A stretch of DNA of 64,000 nt from a bacterium (GTDB lineage Bacteria > Bacillota > Bacilli > Lactobacillales > Streptococcaceae): positions 22,068-86,067 of the forward strand of contig CAJNDF010000009.1 in NCBI GenBank assembly GCA_905221455.1. Reading direction: 5' to 3'. Below, one piece after another: positions 52,126 through 62,389 of the stretch. The translations under genes and the position numbers were made by a program. The notes beneath the pieces are model-generated. The model was not told where the DNA came from. It made no database searches and saw only the letters and a list, made by a program, of their open reading frames with translations. Within the stretch, counting starts at the first letter, position 1. The number at the start of each line of letters is the position of its first letter.

Positions 52126-53610
52126 ATGAAAAAACAAGCTTTTAGTTCTGAACAATATTTGAATCTACAACGCGACCACATTTTGGAGCGCATTAATCAA
52201 TTTGACGGCAAGCTCTACTTGGAGTTTGGTGGAAAAATGTTAGAAGATTTCCACGCAGCTCGCGTTCTTCCTGGTTATGAGCCTGACAATAAAATCAAGC
52301 TCTTACAAGAATTGAAAGAACAGGTTGAGGTTGTGATTGCTATTAATGCTAGCAACATCGAGCATTCTAAAGCACGTGGTGACTTGGGCATTTCTTATGA
52401 CCAAGAAGTTCTTCGCTTGATTGATAAATTCAATGAATTAGGGATTTTTGTTGGTTCCGTTGTCATCACACAGTACGCTGGCCAACCAGCTGCAGATGCC
52501 TTCCGCAACCAACTCGAGAAAAACGGGATTGATTCTTATCTTCATTATCCAATCAAAGGATATCCAACAGATATGGACCACATCATTTCTCCAGAAGGTA
52601 TGGGGAAAAACGACTACATCAAGACCAGTCGCAACTTGATTGTCGTAACTGCTCCTGGACCTGGTTCTGGAAAATTGGCAACCTGTATGTCAAATATGTA
52701 CCACGACCAAATCAATGGTATCAAGTCTGGCTACGCTAAATTTGAAACCTTCCCAGTTTGGAATCTTCCCCTTCATCACCCAGTCAATTTGGCCTACGAG
52801 GCTGCCACGGCAGACCTTGACGATGTCAACATGATTGACCCCTTCCATCTCCAAACCTATGGAGAAACCACTGTCAACTACAACCGTGATATCGAAATTT
52901 TCCCAGTGCTCAAGCGCATGTTGGAACGTATCCTAGGTGAATCTCCATACGCTTCACCGACAGATATGGGTGTCAACATGGTTGGTTTCGCTATTACAGA
53001 TGACGAGGCTGCTGTCGAAGCTTCTAAACAAGAAATCATCCGCCGTTACTATCAAACTGTTCTTGATTTCAAAGCCGAAAAAGTTGGCGAAGCTGCTGTC
53101 AAGAAAATTGAGTTGCTCATGAACGACCTCGGCATCACACATGCAGACCGTAAGGTTGCTGTCGTTGCCCGTCAAAAAGCAGAAGAAACTGGCGGACCAG
53201 CCCTAGCCCTTGAATTGCCAAGCGGAGAAATTGTCACTGGTAAGAACTCAGAACTCTTTGGCCCTACAGCCGCTGCCTTGATCAACGCTATCAAGAAATC
53301 AGCTGACATTGCTAAAGAAGTAAAACTCATCGAACCTGAACTTGTCAAGCCAATCCAAGGTCTTAAAATTGATCACCTCGGCAGCCGCAATCCACGCCTG
53401 CATTCAAATGAAATCCTGATTGCACTTGCCATCACGGCTACAGAAAATCCTGATGCTGCTCGTGCTATGGAAGAGCTCGGCAACCTCAAAGGAAGCGAAG
53501 CCCACTCAACCATCATCTTGACTGATGAAGATAAGAATGTCCTTCGCAAATTGGGTATCAACGTTACCTTTGACCCTTACTACCAATACGACCGCTTGTA
53601 TCGTAAATAA
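52126..53610 (+). CDS. DUF1846 domain-containing protein
   Basis: A 494-residue soluble protein that is the full-length DUF1846 family, highly conserved in Firmicutes but of uncertain function; structural work suggests a nucleotide- or phosphate-binding enzyme fold. Conserved segments visible are [24 protein letters not shown] (given by its ends YLEFGG and LPGYEPD, residues 28-50), [13 protein letters not shown] and SLG-like [19 protein letters not shown] precedes the ATG. It has a TATAAT -10 (52101-52106) and its own terminator. The place between dexB and luxS is as in pneumococcus. Confidence 0.85.
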   Translation: MKKQAFSSEQYLNLQRDHILERINQFDGKLYLEFGGKMLEDFHAARVLPGYEPDNKIKLLQELKEQVEVVIAINASNIEHSKARGDLGISYDQEVLRLIDKFNELGIFVGSVVITQYAGQPAADAFRNQLEKNGIDSYLHYPIKGYPTDMDHIISPEGMGKNDYIKTSRNLIVVTAPGPGSGKLATCMSNMYHDQINGIKSGYAKFETFPVWNLPLHHPVNLAYEAATADLDDVNMIDPFHLQTYGETTVNYNRDIEIFPVLKRMLERILGESPYASPTDMGVNMVGFAITDDEAAVEASKQEIIRRYYQTVLDFKAEKVGEAAVKKIELLMNDLGITHADRKVAVVARQKAEETGGPALALELPSGEIVTGKNSELFGPTAAALINAIKKSADIAKEVKLIEPELVKPIQGLKIDHLGSRNPRLHSNEILIALAITATENPDAARAMEELGNLKGSEAHSTIILTDEDKNVLRKLGINVTFDPYYQYDRLYRK

Positions 53611-53616
53611 AGATTT

Positions 53617-53647
53617 CAACCTCTCCAGCCTCGGAGAGGTTTTCTCT
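53617..53647 (+). terminator. Terminator of the DUF1846 gene
   Basis: AACCTCTCC-AGCCT-CGGAGAGGTT with a TTCTCT tail, just after the stop codon. Confidence 0.85.
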
Positions 53648-53668
53648 CTGTCTCAGGAGCCAGCTTTA

Positions 53669-53677
53669 TGTTATAAT
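53669..53677 (+). promoter_or_regulatory. Extended -10 of luxS
   Basis: TGTTATAAT (53669-53677), about 28 bases before the luxS start; no clear -35. Confidence 0.65.
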
Positions 53678-53704
53678 GAAAGAAGAAAACTGAAAGGATT
53701 TACC

Positions 53705-54187
53705 ATGTCAAAAGAAGTTATTGTTGAAAGTTTTGAACTTGACCACACTATTGTCAAAGCACCTTATGTCCGCTTGATTGGGGAAGAAACAGGGCCAAAA
53801 GGAGACATCATCTCCAATTATGATATTCGCTTGGTGCAACCAAACGAAGACTCTATCCCTACTGCCGGCCTTCACACTATCGAACACCTCTTGGCAAAAC
53901 TCATCCGTACCCGCATTGACGGCATGATTGACTGTTCACCATTTGGTTGCCGCACAGGTTTCCATATGATTATGTGGGGGCGTCATACCAGCGCTGAAAT
54001 TGCAGCTGTCATCAAAGATTCGCTCAAGGAAATCGCTGAAACTACTACTTGGGAAGATGTTCCAGGGACAACCATCGAATCTTGCGGAAACTACAAGGAC
54101 CACAGCCTCTTTTCTGCTAAAGAATGGGCGAAACTCATCCTAGAACAAGGAATCTCAGATGATGCCTTTGAGCGTCATGTGATTTAA
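53705..54187 (+). CDS. luxS: S-ribosylhomocysteine lyase LuxS
   Basis: Splits S-ribosylhomocysteine to homocysteine and the AI-2 precursor, serving methyl-cycle recycling and signalling. The 160-residue protein shows the iron ligands His57 and His61 (HTIEH) and Cys127 (ESCGN), with Cys82 (FGCRTGF) and Glu60 as catalytic residues. The start ATG follows AAAGGATTTACC; a 60-codon upstream in-frame extension runs through the previous gene's terminator and was rejected. Confidence 0.97.
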   Translation: MSKEVIVESFELDHTIVKAPYVRLIGEETGPKGDIISNYDIRLVQPNEDSIPTAGLHTIEHLLAKLIRTRIDGMIDCSPFGCRTGFHMIMWGRHTSAEIAAVIKDSLKEIAETTTWEDVPGTTIESCGNYKDHSLFSAKEWAKLILEQGISDDAFERHVI

Positions 54188-54191
54188 ACAC

Positions 54192-54232
54192 AAAAAAGGA
54201 ACCAGTTTTTCAGCTGGTTCCTTCTTTTTTAT
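54192..54232. terminator. Terminator between luxS and clpL
   Basis: AAGGAACCAG/CTGGTTCCTT stem with A and T runs on both sides; serves the convergent genes. Confidence 0.9.
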
Positions 54233-54247
54233 TCTCAAAATTCTGTC

Positions 54248-56353
54248 TTAGGCTTTTTCACGAATGACCAAAACACCATCTTCCATATCTGCTTCCAGAT
54301 GTTTGGCATCTAGATGATCCAAGTGGAAATCTGTCACCTTATCACGAATTTCTTGTTCAACCACGCGGCGAAGCGGACGAACACCCATAACTTCATCATA
54401 GCCTTCTTCTGTGATATGGTCTTTAGCCGCTTGACTGACTACCAAGTCAATGTCTTTCTTAGCCAAGGTTTGGTTAACTTCAGCCAACATCAAGTCCACA
54501 ATCTTAGAAAGGTCTTCCTTCGTCAAGTGTGAGAACTCAATAACTGCGTTAAAGCGGTTAAGGAATTCTGGACGGAAGAACGGTTTCAAACGATCCATCA
54601 ATTCTGGTTTATCCGCATCTTCTGTCAAGTTAGCTTCATAGCCAAATCCAGCATTTGACGTTGCAATAATGACAGTGTTCTTAAAGTTCACCGTATTTCC
54701 TTGACCATCTGTCAAACGCCCATCATCCAAGACTTGGAGGAGAAGAGTGATCACTTGGGGATCAGCCTTTTCAATTTCATCCAAGAGAATGATAGAGTAA
54801 GGATTGCGACGAACACGTTCTGTCAAGGTATTGCTATTGTCATCATAACCCACATAGCCTGCTGTTGTACCGATTAGCTTAGAAACAGCTGTGCGATCAC
54901 TGTATTCAGACATATCCAAACGGATGATCGCATCCTTGGTTCCAAACATATCTAGCGCCAATTGCTTAGCAAGTTCAGTCTTACCAACTCCAGTTGGACC
55001 TACAAAGAGGAAGCTACCAATTGGGCGATTGCCTTCATCAAAACCAGCACGGTTACGACGGATAGCACGAGACACTGCTTCTACCGCCTTATCTTGGCCG
55101 ATTACCTTGTGTTCCAAACGATGAGCCATATCTTTCAAACGTTCGATATCTGATGCTCCCATTTGTGAAACCGGGATACCCGTCATTCGTTCTACAGATT
55201 CAGCCACATCGTTGACACTTGCAGTCACTTTCATATCTTCTGTGTGGTTTTCGATTTTCTTTTCCAATTCTGCAATGCGTGTTTTATAGTTTAGAGCTGC
55301 TTCAAAATCTTCTGCCTCAACTGCCTTTTCTTGCTTGTCTTTTTCTGCCTCAATTTCACGTTCAACAGCATGCACATCTGTTACTGGATGTTGTGCTGCC
55401 AAGTGAGCTGCCGTTACATCGACAAGATCGATAGCCTTATCTGGCAAGCTACGTTGTGGAATGTATTGGACAGAATAATCCACCGCTGCTTTCAAGACTT
55501 CGTCTGGTAAGATGACATTGTGGTGTTGTTGATAAAGGTCACGAATTCCTTGAAGGATTTTAAAAGTATCCTCTGCTGAAGGAGCATTGACCTTGACTTC
55601 GTTGAAACGACGAGCAAGAGCTGCATTCTTCAAGATGGTGTTACGGTATTCGTCTTGAGTTGTCGCTCCAATAACGGTCAATTCACCACGAGAGAGAGCT
55701 GGCTTGAGAATATCTGCAAGCCCTTTAGATCCACTGTCTCCACCAGTGCTACCAGCACCGAGAATTTGGTGAATTTCATCAAAGAAGAGAATAATATTCC
55801 CTGCTTCTTTCACTTCATTGACTAGGTTTTGGACGTTTTCTTCAAAGCTACCACGGTATTGAGTACCAGCCTCAAGACCTGAGATATCAATAGAAATGAT
55901 TTCCTTGTTCTTAATGGCAGCTGGAACATCGCCATTCACAATGGCTTGTGCTAGGCCTTCGACAACGGCTGTCTTACCAACACCTGCATCTCCGACAAGT
56001 ACAGGATTGTTCTTGGTACGGCGTGAAAGGATTTCAGATGCTTCTTGAATTTCCTTGTTTCGGCCGATAACAGGATCCAACTTGCCTTCACGCGCTTCTG
56101 CTGTCAAGTTACGACCTAGTTTAGCAAGGACACCATCTTGTTTCATACCTGAAGCCTGTTGTTGCATTTGGCCATCAGATTCTGCATTTCCTGGCAATTG
56201 ACCAGTTACACGATAGTGAGCAAATTCCTCAGGTGTCACTTCACGACCATTAATCAAGTAGCGACGATTTTCAGAACTGTATCCTCGCATACCACCCATC
56301 AATTGGTTAAATAAATCATCCATGTTGTTAAAATTATTAAAGTTGTTGTTCAT
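54248..56353 (-). CDS. clpL: Clp family ATPase ClpL
   Basis: An HSP100 chaperone that works without ClpP in disaggregation and heat or antibiotic tolerance. The 701-residue protein has a short Gly/Asn-rich N-terminus ([14 protein letters not shown]) in place of the usual Clp N domain. AAA-1 has GDAGVGKT, a middle segment near 340-375 resembles UVR, and AAA-2 has GPTGVGKT, with C-terminal sensor GVRPLRR. The gene has two CtsR boxes and a leader of about 230 bases that contains a small ORF. Confidence 0.96.
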   Translation of the reverse strand: MNNNFNNFNNMDDLFNQLMGGMRGYSSENRRYLINGREVTPEEFAHYRVTGQLPGNAESDGQMQQQASGMKQDGVLAKLGRNLTAEAREGKLDPVIGRNKEIQEASEILSRRTKNNPVLVGDAGVGKTAVVEGLAQAIVNGDVPAAIKNKEIISIDISGLEAGTQYRGSFEENVQNLVNEVKEAGNIILFFDEIHQILGAGSTGGDSGSKGLADILKPALSRGELTVIGATTQDEYRNTILKNAALARRFNEVKVNAPSAEDTFKILQGIRDLYQQHHNVILPDEVLKAAVDYSVQYIPQRSLPDKAIDLVDVTAAHLAAQHPVTDVHAVEREIEAEKDKQEKAVEAEDFEAALNYKTRIAELEKKIENHTEDMKVTASVNDVAESVERMTGIPVSQMGASDIERLKDMAHRLEHKVIGQDKAVEAVSRAIRRNRAGFDEGNRPIGSFLFVGPTGVGKTELAKQLALDMFGTKDAIIRLDMSEYSDRTAVSKLIGTTAGYVGYDDNSNTLTERVRRNPYSIILLDEIEKADPQVITLLLQVLDDGRLTDGQGNTVNFKNTVIIATSNAGFGYEANLTEDADKPELMDRLKPFFRPEFLNRFNAVIEFSHLTKEDLSKIVDLMLAEVNQTLAKKDIDLVVSQAAKDHITEEGYDEVMGVRPLRRVVEQEIRDKVTDFHLDHLDAKHLEADMEDGVLVIREKA

Positions 56354-56395
56354 ATTCTTTACCTCTTTTTGTTTACTTAGTTATAATTACTGATA

Positions 56396-56412
56396 TTGAC
56401 TATCTTTGACCT
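56396..56412 (-). promoter_or_regulatory. CtsR box, start-proximal
   Basis: Minus-strand AGGTCAAAGATAGTCAA fits the tandem heptad RGTCAAA-NAN-RGTCAAA with the last A missing. It lies about 45 bases before the clpL start, inside the transcribed leader if the upstream promoter is used. Confidence 0.75.
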
Positions 56413-56435
56413 TTGTTTTAAAAAATTTAGACTAG

Positions 56436-56525
56436 CTAGATGGCTACTCTACGTACTATTTCTGGTTTTTCTTTTTCAAGCAGGAGTAGACTATCTTTAC
56501 TTCTGAAGATTTCTAGATTAAACAT
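56436..56525 (-). CDS. Candidate 29-residue small protein in the clpL leader
   Basis: An ATG preceded by AGAGG at seven bases opens a frame of 29 codons ending in TAG, within the transcript of the mapped-by-eye clpL promoter. The product has a charged C-terminal half (EKEKPEIVRR) after a short leucine run. I recognise no family. It could be a leader peptide, a small functional protein or chance. It ends 82 bases before clpL. Confidence 0.4.
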   Translation of the reverse strand: MFNLEIFRSKDSLLLLEKEKPEIVRRVAI

Positions 56526-56593
56526 AGACACACCTCTTTCTATTTTACTTTAAATAAGTGTTCTAGTAAGGCTTTCATTTACCTTACGTTCAT

Positions 56594-56643
56594 AATATAC
56601 TACATTAGTCAGAAAAGGTCAAGAGATTTGACTTTAATTGACC
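56594..56643 (-). promoter_or_regulatory. clpL promoter with distal CtsR box
   Basis: Minus-strand TTGACC (56617-56622), 17 bases, TATATT (56594-56599). Directly upstream is GGTCAATTAAAGTCAAA (56627-56643), a CtsR heptad pair with one mismatch that ends five bases before the -35. This is the stress-controlled start of clpL. Confidence 0.85.
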
Positions 56644-56658
56644 AATATTTTTTAGAAT

Positions 56659-56686
56659 GCAAAAACACCCTGAAACGTCAGGGTGC
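56659..56686 (-). terminator. Terminator of the rsmH-ftsL-pbp2X-mraY operon
   Basis: Minus-strand CACCCTGA-CGT-TTCAGGGTG followed by five T, just after the mraY stop codon. Confidence 0.9.
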
Positions 56687-56691
56687 TATTC

Positions 56692-57672
56692 TTACATCAA
56701 ATACAAAATTGCTAGGGTCAGAAGACTTGCTAGAAGCCCCACTCCCCAAAAGAAGAAATCAACCTTCCACTCGCTCCAAGGATTTCCTTTACCAGACAAT
56801 CCTCCAAGCTCAAAATGGTGATGCACTGGCGTCATACGGAAAATACGTTTGCCACCAGTCATTTTGAAATAACCGACTTGCAGCATGACTGAAGTTGTTT
56901 CAAAGACATAAACAATTCCGATAATCAAGAGAGTCCATTCTTGGTGGAGAGCCATAGAGATAGCTGCCAACATTCCACCGAGAGCCAAACTTCCCACATC
57001 TCCCATAAAGACCTTAGCAGGCTTGTGGTTAAAGACGAAGAAACCGAGTAAACCACCGATCATAGCCAGAACCACCAGAAGAATATCCATCTGACCTTGC
57101 ACATAGGCAATAACTCCATAAGCAGACAAGCTGATGACTACAGAAATACTAGCCAGACCGTCAATGCCGTCTGTCAAGTTGACTGCGTTTGAAAAACCAA
57201 CTAGCCAGAAAAGGGCGAAGACAATATAGAAAATCCCTAGATGCACTTGGTAACCAAAGACTGAAAGCATATCGCCACCGCGCTCATAGAAAAGGTAGAA
57301 AACGACCCCACCTAGGAGCTGAAGAGCCAATTTTTGCTTAGGATTCAGCCCCTCATTGATTTTACGAAAGACCTTGAGAAAGTCATCTAAAAATCCGACA
57401 AGTCCATAAAGGACCAAGATGAACAAAATCATTCCCACATTATTGGTCAATTGTTTTGCAAAAAGGGTAACAAGGAAACTCACCACAACTGCAGCAATGA
57501 GGAAAACAAGTCCCCCCATAGTTGGCGTGCCAGCTTTTGCCTGATGCTGTTTGACATCCTCATGCATCTGCTGGCCTGTAATTTGCGCCTTTCTATAAAA
57601 TTGGATAAAGGCCGGAATTCCTACCAAAGTTAGTAAAAATGTCACAATTCCAGCACTGATGGAAATAAACAT
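56692..57672 (-). CDS. mraY: Phospho-MurNAc-pentapeptide transferase MraY
   Basis: Makes lipid I on undecaprenyl phosphate at the cytoplasmic membrane. The 326-residue protein has about ten membrane helices and the conserved acidic loops: GFLDDFLKV (about 93-101), [11 protein letters not shown] (about 164-174) and the [11 protein letters not shown] histidine motif (about 280-290). It follows pbp2X by one base and is last in the division operon. Confidence 0.96.
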   Translation of the reverse strand: MFISISAGIVTFLLTLVGIPAFIQFYRKAQITGQQMHEDVKQHQAKAGTPTMGGLVFLIAAVVVSFLVTLFAKQLTNNVGMILFILVLYGLVGFLDDFLKVFRKINEGLNPKQKLALQLLGGVVFYLFYERGGDMLSVFGYQVHLGIFYIVFALFWLVGFSNAVNLTDGIDGLASISVVISLSAYGVIAYVQGQMDILLVVLAMIGGLLGFFVFNHKPAKVFMGDVGSLALGGMLAAISMALHQEWTLLIIGIVYVFETTSVMLQVGYFKMTGGKRIFRMTPVHHHFELGGLSGKGNPWSEWKVDFFFWGVGLLASLLTLAILYLM

Positions 57673-57673
57673 A

Positions 57674-59926
57674 TTAGTCTCCTAAAGTTAATGTAATTTT
57701 TTTAATGTTTTTGATAGCTGTATTAGTCCGAACATCTTGCTTCTGAACAACAGAACCTGAACCTTCAAATTCCAGCTCAATATCCAACCATTTAGCAAAG
57801 GTCTCAGCAGTCTCTTTTTTCCAGCCATACATGTCTGGAATTTCTTCTACCTTATCCGATAAAAGGAGAACTTGTTGGTTTGGTGCAAGATTGGTCCCTT
57901 CTTCTACAGAAGTCTCTTTAATCTTCGTTCCTGTTCCCACAACAATAGGTTGTACAAGATTGCGACGCAATTCTTCTGCTAAATCACCAGGTGAAATATC
58001 CTTGATGCTAGGCATGGCATAAGCGCTTTGATTGGTTACCTGATCTAACGTTTTAGCGGTAGATTGGAGGTTAAGGGAATCTTTCATAGCTACTGCTCTT
58101 TCCAAGATAGGATTGGCAAATTCCCCCAACTGAATACCTGAATAATGCTCAGGCTGTTGAACCGTTACATACAAGATAAAATCAGGATTTTCAGCCGGAT
58201 TCATCGATACAGCCGAGAAAATATAGTTGGTTAACCCGACTAGATAACCACCATTTTTCTCGTCAGCAATCTGAGCCGTACCAGACTTGAGGGCTACATT
58301 TTGCCCAGGAACAGTTACAGTTGGCTTGCCTGTGCTGTGGTTATACATGGTTCCATAAACCGGATCCGTCCCTACCAAAATCATATTAGTCCGAGTTAGA
58401 CTAGCTGCATCTTTAGAAACAGGATTTCCCACAATTTCTTTTTGAGATTTCCGAGCAGTTTGATCATTTGGATCATAAATAGCACTTATAAATTTTGGCT
58501 CCAGCATAACTCCATCATTAGCAATAGCTGTAAAGGCACGAAGCATTTGTGTTTGTGTTACTGAAATCCCTTGCCCAAATGAGCTTTGAGCAATATTGAC
58601 AATATTATCAGCTGGAAGTTGACCAGCGTATTCATCTGTCAAGCCAAAGCGAGTTGGGACCCCAAATTTAAAGCGGTTTAGATAATCCAACCAAGTAGCA
58701 TCTCCCATTTTTTGTTCAAGTAGACTCATTCCAACATTACTGGAGAGAGCGAAACCTTGTAAGAAAGTCATCATCCTACCAGTCGTCAAACCATCATTAA
58801 CATCCCAATCTCGAATCGTCACATCCGCTATTTTTAATTCACTACTATTGAAATATTCTCCACTTGGGAAGGTATTGTTGTCAATAGAAGAAGCTAACGT
58901 CATGACCTTCATGGTTGATCCTGGTTCATAATTACTTTGATAAAGAATATCACGCCAAACAAAGTCCTTGGTAAGTCCTTCCTTAGTATCGGCATCAAAG
59001 GTTGGTCTCTGCGTTGTCGCAAGAATTTCCCCCGTTTTAGCACTAACCAAGGTAGCCGTCATATACTTGCCTTTTACTTTTTCTTGAAAGGCATTCATCT
59101 GCGTTTCCATGAAGGACTGAAGGGTGCTAGAAATAGTCGTATAAACATCCTTGCCATCTACCGTTTGCTGGGACACTTGTTCAGTTCCAGGGACAATATT
59201 ACCCAGACGATCTTTTTCATAGGTAATAATACCGTCTTTCCCTGCGAGAATACTATTCAAGGAACTCTCCATCCCAGAAGTTCCCAGCAAACTCTTGCTT
59301 CCATCTTCATTTTCATGGAGTTGGGCTAAACCAATAAAACTAGAAGCGAATTGTCCATTTGGATAACTTCTATTAGGGCTAGTTGTAAAGTCAATTCCTT
59401 CAACACTAGCGTCCTTTAGATCCTTTTTAATAGCCATCATATTGGCATAGGTAATTCCATTTCCTTTGGCACCAAAAGAAACTTGGGTCAGATTCGGTTG
59501 AGACAATTGTTCTTTAACATAAGCCTCATCCATATCCAGATACTTATGGAAAACCTCTGCTACCTTATTAAACTGGGTATCTTCTACATAAAGAATTTTA
59601 CCCGTTGCTGATTTGTATTTTTTATCAATGACAGCATAGACATTATAGGAGGTTGCGTCCTCAGCAATCGGTACTCCATTTCGGTCATAAATAGTCCCAC
59701 GTTTGGCAGGAACTGTACGGGTTATTTGGTGAACCTTCTTAGCCTCTTTGACTAGATCCGTTCCAAATTTACTACCACTCCCGATAATAACAGCAAAATT
59801 GACCAAAAAGACAGCGAAAAGTACGACAGCTAACAAGCTGATGTACTTCCCCACTATTTTACGGTTTTCTGCTGGAGATTTACGGTTTCTAATCGCAAAT
59901 CGGGTTATTCTTTTTGTCCACTTCAT
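57674..59926 (-). CDS. pbp2X: Penicillin-binding protein 2X
   Basis: The essential septal class B transpeptidase that partners FtsW. The 750-residue protein has a membrane anchor (about 30-50), an N-terminal dimerisation module, a transpeptidase domain with S337TMK, S395SN and K547SGT, and two C-terminal PASTA domains (about 635-750). Thr338 and Met339 keep the common form. Positions 389 and 394 are Leu, where the pneumococcal R6 sequence has Ser and His as I recall it. This could be native S. mitis variation or a reduced-affinity allele. Confidence 0.96.
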   Translation of the reverse strand: MKWTKRITRFAIRNRKSPAENRKIVGKYISLLAVVLFAVFLVNFAVIIGSGSKFGTDLVKEAKKVHQITRTVPAKRGTIYDRNGVPIAEDATSYNVYAVIDKKYKSATGKILYVEDTQFNKVAEVFHKYLDMDEAYVKEQLSQPNLTQVSFGAKGNGITYANMMAIKKDLKDASVEGIDFTTSPNRSYPNGQFASSFIGLAQLHENEDGSKSLLGTSGMESSLNSILAGKDGIITYEKDRLGNIVPGTEQVSQQTVDGKDVYTTISSTLQSFMETQMNAFQEKVKGKYMTATLVSAKTGEILATTQRPTFDADTKEGLTKDFVWRDILYQSNYEPGSTMKVMTLASSIDNNTFPSGEYFNSSELKIADVTIRDWDVNDGLTTGRMMTFLQGFALSSNVGMSLLEQKMGDATWLDYLNRFKFGVPTRFGLTDEYAGQLPADNIVNIAQSSFGQGISVTQTQMLRAFTAIANDGVMLEPKFISAIYDPNDQTARKSQKEIVGNPVSKDAASLTRTNMILVGTDPVYGTMYNHSTGKPTVTVPGQNVALKSGTAQIADEKNGGYLVGLTNYIFSAVSMNPAENPDFILYVTVQQPEHYSGIQLGEFANPILERAVAMKDSLNLQSTAKTLDQVTNQSAYAMPSIKDISPGDLAEELRRNLVQPIVVGTGTKIKETSVEEGTNLAPNQQVLLLSDKVEEIPDMYGWKKETAETFAKWLDIELEFEGSGSVVQKQDVRTNTAIKNIKKITLTLGD

Positions 59927-59929
59927 ATC

Positions 59930-60247
59930 TTACTCCGCTGATCGAATATTCTCGTTATTCAATTTTAAGTCCTTAGAATTTGCGATTTCTTTCAAGCGTT
60001 CTGCCCTCAACAATTCATTTACCTCTTGTTTGGCATCATCCAACTCTGTCTTCTTCTCCTCTATCTGCGCATTGATTTTTGTCAGATCATTTTGTACTTG
60101 TAGGAGTCGGGTCTGCATAAAGATAATACTCAGCGCCAAAACGAGAGCTGTAAACGCAATGGAAAGATAAAAAGCCTTCTCCACACGGGAGAATTTTTTT
60201 ATACGATTCTGCAAGAATTGACTGGTTGTTTCTTTTTTATCTACCAT
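59930..60247 (-). CDS. ftsL: Cell division protein FtsL
   Basis: A small bitopic protein of the FtsQ/DivIB-FtsL-FtsB septal complex. The 105-residue sequence has a basic cytoplasmic tail (about 1-25), one membrane helix (about 27-47) and a periplasm-side coiled coil with leucine spacing (about 50-95). The placement between rsmH and pbp2X makes the name safe despite low sequence conservation. Confidence 0.92.
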   Translation of the reverse strand: MVDKKETTSQFLQNRIKKFSRVEKAFYLSIAFTALVLALSIIFMQTRLLQVQNDLTKINAQIEEKKTELDDAKQEVNELLRAERLKEIANSKDLKLNNENIRSAE

Positions 60248-60256
60248 TTTTTCCTC

Positions 60257-61207
60257 TTACTTGTGAATTTTTCTGGCCACGCGCAACTTAGCTGAGTGCG
60301 AGCGGTTATTGGCTTCTAACTCTTCTGCACTTGGCAAGATTGGCTTACGGGCTACCAATTCCATCTTGGGCTTGAGATTATCTGGGATGAAAGGCAAGCC
60401 TTTGGGAACTTCAACCGTTGAAGCTTCCTTGAATAACTGCTTGGTCAAGCGGTCTTCCAAGGAATGAAAGGTAATCACTGAAATCCTACCATCCAGAGCC
60501 AACATATCCATAGCCTGCTGGATGGATTCATCTGCCGCTCCCAGTTCATCATTGACTTCAATTCGAATAGCCTGAAAAATCTGCTTGGCAGGATGGCCCT
60601 TTTTCTTGAGTTCCTTGGCAGGTTTAGCCGACTTGATAATTTCTGCCAATTCAGTTGTTGTCTCAATTGGCTTCACTTCACGTGCTTGTTCAATCTTACG
60701 CGCAATCTGTTTAGAGAATTTGTCCTCTCCATATTTGAAGAAAATACGAACCAAGTCATGATAGTCATAGTGGTTCACCACTTCATAGGCTGTCAGACTA
60801 GCATCCTGATTCATGCGCATGTCCAGTGGCGCATCCTTTTTATAAGAAAAACCACGCTCACGCTGATCCAGCTGAGGACTAGACACTCCCAAGTCATAAC
60901 AAATTCCATCAATTTCCTGAACACCAGCTTCGAGCAAACGTGCCTGTAAATGACGGAAGTTATCCTTGATAAAAGTCACCATTCCCTTTTCAATGTAGGG
61001 TGCCAAGCGTTTTTGCGCATTGTCAATGGCATTCTGGTCTTGGTCAAAGGCATAGAGATGGCCTTTTTCACTTAATTTACTTAATAAATATTCGCTATGG
61101 CCTGCTCCACCCAAAGTCGCATCAACGTAGATACCGTCAGGCTTTACGTCGAGCATATCAATCGTTTCGTGGAGTAAGACCGTTACATGATGAAATTCTT
61201 TTGTCAT
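60257..61207 (-). CDS. rsmH: 16S rRNA m4C1402 methyltransferase RsmH
   Basis: Methylates N4 of C1402 in the ribosomal P site. The 316-residue protein has the SAM motif [16 protein letters not shown] (about 27-42), [10 protein letters not shown] and the later ISFHSLEDR-type motif ([13 protein letters not shown]). First gene of the division operon. An extended -10 (TGGTAAAAT) lies about 20 bases before the ATG. Confidence 0.96.
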   Translation of the reverse strand: MTKEFHHVTVLLHETIDMLDVKPDGIYVDATLGGAGHSEYLLSKLSEKGHLYAFDQDQNAIDNAQKRLAPYIEKGMVTFIKDNFRHLQARLLEAGVQEIDGICYDLGVSSPQLDQRERGFSYKKDAPLDMRMNQDASLTAYEVVNHYDYHDLVRIFFKYGEDKFSKQIARKIEQAREVKPIETTTELAEIIKSAKPAKELKKKGHPAKQIFQAIRIEVNDELGAADESIQQAMDMLALDGRISVITFHSLEDRLTKQLFKEASTVEVPKGLPFIPDNLKPKMELVARKPILPSAEELEANNRSHSAKLRVARKIHK

Positions 61208-61229
61208 ATCTTATCTATTTTACCACAAA

Positions 61230-61253
61230 TCTGACTAGCTTGCACTAGTCAGA
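61230..61253. promoter_or_regulatory. Inverted repeat in the rsmH / XRE divergent region
   Basis: TCTGACTAG-CTTGCA-CTAGTCAGA, perfect 9-bp arms, centred about 20 bases upstream of the rsmH extended -10. It has no T run and could be an operator. Confidence 0.5.
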
Positions 61254-61291
61254 CAAATAGGCCAAAAACAAGTAAGATTTCTTTAAGAAAT

Positions 61292-61333
61292 ATGTCAAAT
61301 ATGCTTGACATTCGCTCTATAGAAGAATATAAT
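61292..61333 (+). promoter_or_regulatory. Promoter and operator of the XRE-DUF3278 operon
   Basis: TTGACA (61305-61310), 17 bases, TATAAT (61328-61333): perfect consensus. ATGTCAA-ATATGC-TTGACAT (61292-61311) is an inverted repeat whose right arm is the -35 box, a typical arrangement for repression by a small XRE regulator. Confidence 0.85.
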
Positions 61334-61373
61334 GTAGTCAAATATATACGACACAAATCAGAAAGGTGAACAG

Positions 61374-61568
61374 ATGAATCGTGTGAAAGAATTTCGCAAG
61401 GAACTGGGCATTTCCCAGCTCGAGCTCGCCAAGGATATAGGTGTCTCGAGACAAACCATCAACATGATTGAGAACGACAAGTACAATCCAACTCTGGAAC
61501 TCTGTCTCAATCTCGCCCGTAGCCTCCAAACTGACCTCAACAGTCTCTTTTGGGAGGAAGATTTTTAA
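61374..61568 (+). CDS. XRE-family transcriptional regulator
   Basis: A 64-residue protein that is little more than a Cro/CI helix-turn-helix (ELGISQLELAKDIGVSRQTI, about 10-29) with a short C-terminal helix ending in LFWEEDF. This compact type usually controls an adjacent operon of small membrane proteins. GAAAGG precedes the ATG. It is first in the operon, 15 bases before the next gene, and probably represses its own promoter through the inverted repeat over the -35. Confidence 0.88.
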   Translation: MNRVKEFRKELGISQLELAKDIGVSRQTINMIENDKYNPTLELCLNLARSLQTDLNSLFWEEDF

Positions 61569-61583
61569 AAAAGGAGCCAACTC

Positions 61584-62126
61584 ATGAAAAAAGAAACCTT
61601 CACTGAAAAACTGATCAAGCGCACATACGGTATTTCTGATCCACTTGACGAATACAAACGACGCGAGGCTGATCGTATCGGCAATCAAGTCTTTATCTTC
61701 CTCTTTTATCTGATGATTTTCGGAAATCTTATTCCACTCCTTCTGGCCTATAAATATCCTCAAGAAGTGGCTCTAATCTATCCTCCTCTGATTTTAGTGA
61801 TTGCCCTCATCGCTGCTGGCTATGTCACCTACCAAATGAAAAAAACAGGGATTACAACTATTGAACCAGATATGCTGAGTGAGAAAGAAAGTAAGCAACT
61901 TCGCTACCCAGGTCTGAAAGCAGGTTTGTTCTTTGGTCTATGGATATTTTTTATAACTCCTCTTCTCGATATACTCATAGGTGAAGGTCAGGACTATTTT
62001 CAGTCTCTTCTCACTATAAGAAATGGTGTATCAAGCATTCTCGGTTCTATCTTCTTCGGGGCAAGCATACAGTTCCTCATCTCCCGTCGCATTGCAAAAG
62101 CCAAGAAAGATCAAGATGAGGATTAG
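61584..62126 (+). CDS. DUF3278-type membrane protein
   Basis: A 180-residue protein with a charged N-terminal segment (MKKETFTEKL...SDPLDEYKRRE) and about four membrane helices (about 31-50, 60-80, 110-128, 145-162). It ends in a basic, hydrophilic tail (RRIAKAKKDQDED). The build fits DUF3278, a family of unknown function found next to small XRE regulators. The last 80 residues are closely related to the next gene product. Confidence 0.7.
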   Translation: MKKETFTEKLIKRTYGISDPLDEYKRREADRIGNQVFIFLFYLMIFGNLIPLLLAYKYPQEVALIYPPLILVIALIAAGYVTYQMKKTGITTIEPDMLSEKESKQLRYPGLKAGLFFGLWIFFITPLLDILIGEGQDYFQSLLTIRNGVSSILGSIFFGASIQFLISRRIAKAKKDQDED

Positions 62127-62136
62127 GAGGAAACTC

Positions 62137-62379
62137 ATGAAAAAAGAAAAGAAACAGTTACGTCATCCTGGTCTGAAAGCAGGTTCGATTTATGGAATAG
62201 TGATATTTTTTATAATTCCACTCATTGATACCCTAACAAGTGAAAATCCAAATTTTATCACTTCTCTTCTAAATACAAAACATATTTTTAAAACTATACT
62301 GGGAGCTTTCTTTTTCGGAGTGATGATGCATATTGTCGACTCACTTCGTATTGCAAGAGCTAAAAAAGACCAGAATTAG
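62137..62379 (+). CDS. Small membrane protein, stand-alone copy of the DUF3278 C-terminal half
   Basis: An 80-residue protein with two membrane helices, whose whole length aligns with residues about 100-180 of the preceding protein. Shared landmarks are QLR-PGLKAG near the start, an IFF-PL-D stretch and the RIA-AKKDQ tail. It has its own ribosome site (AGGAGGAAACTC). It looks like a partial tandem duplication kept as a separate gene. The upstream in-frame extension inside the previous gene was rejected. Confidence 0.65.
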   Translation: MKKEKKQLRHPGLKAGSIYGIVIFFIIPLIDTLTSENPNFITSLLNTKHIFKTILGAFFFGVMMHIVDSLRIARAKKDQN

Positions 62380-62389
62380 GAGGTGCCCT

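Noticed and set aside
53525-53704. 60-codon N-terminal extension of luxS
   Set aside because: It starts inside the DUF1846 gene and crosses its terminator; the ATG at 53705 gives the standard 160 residues.
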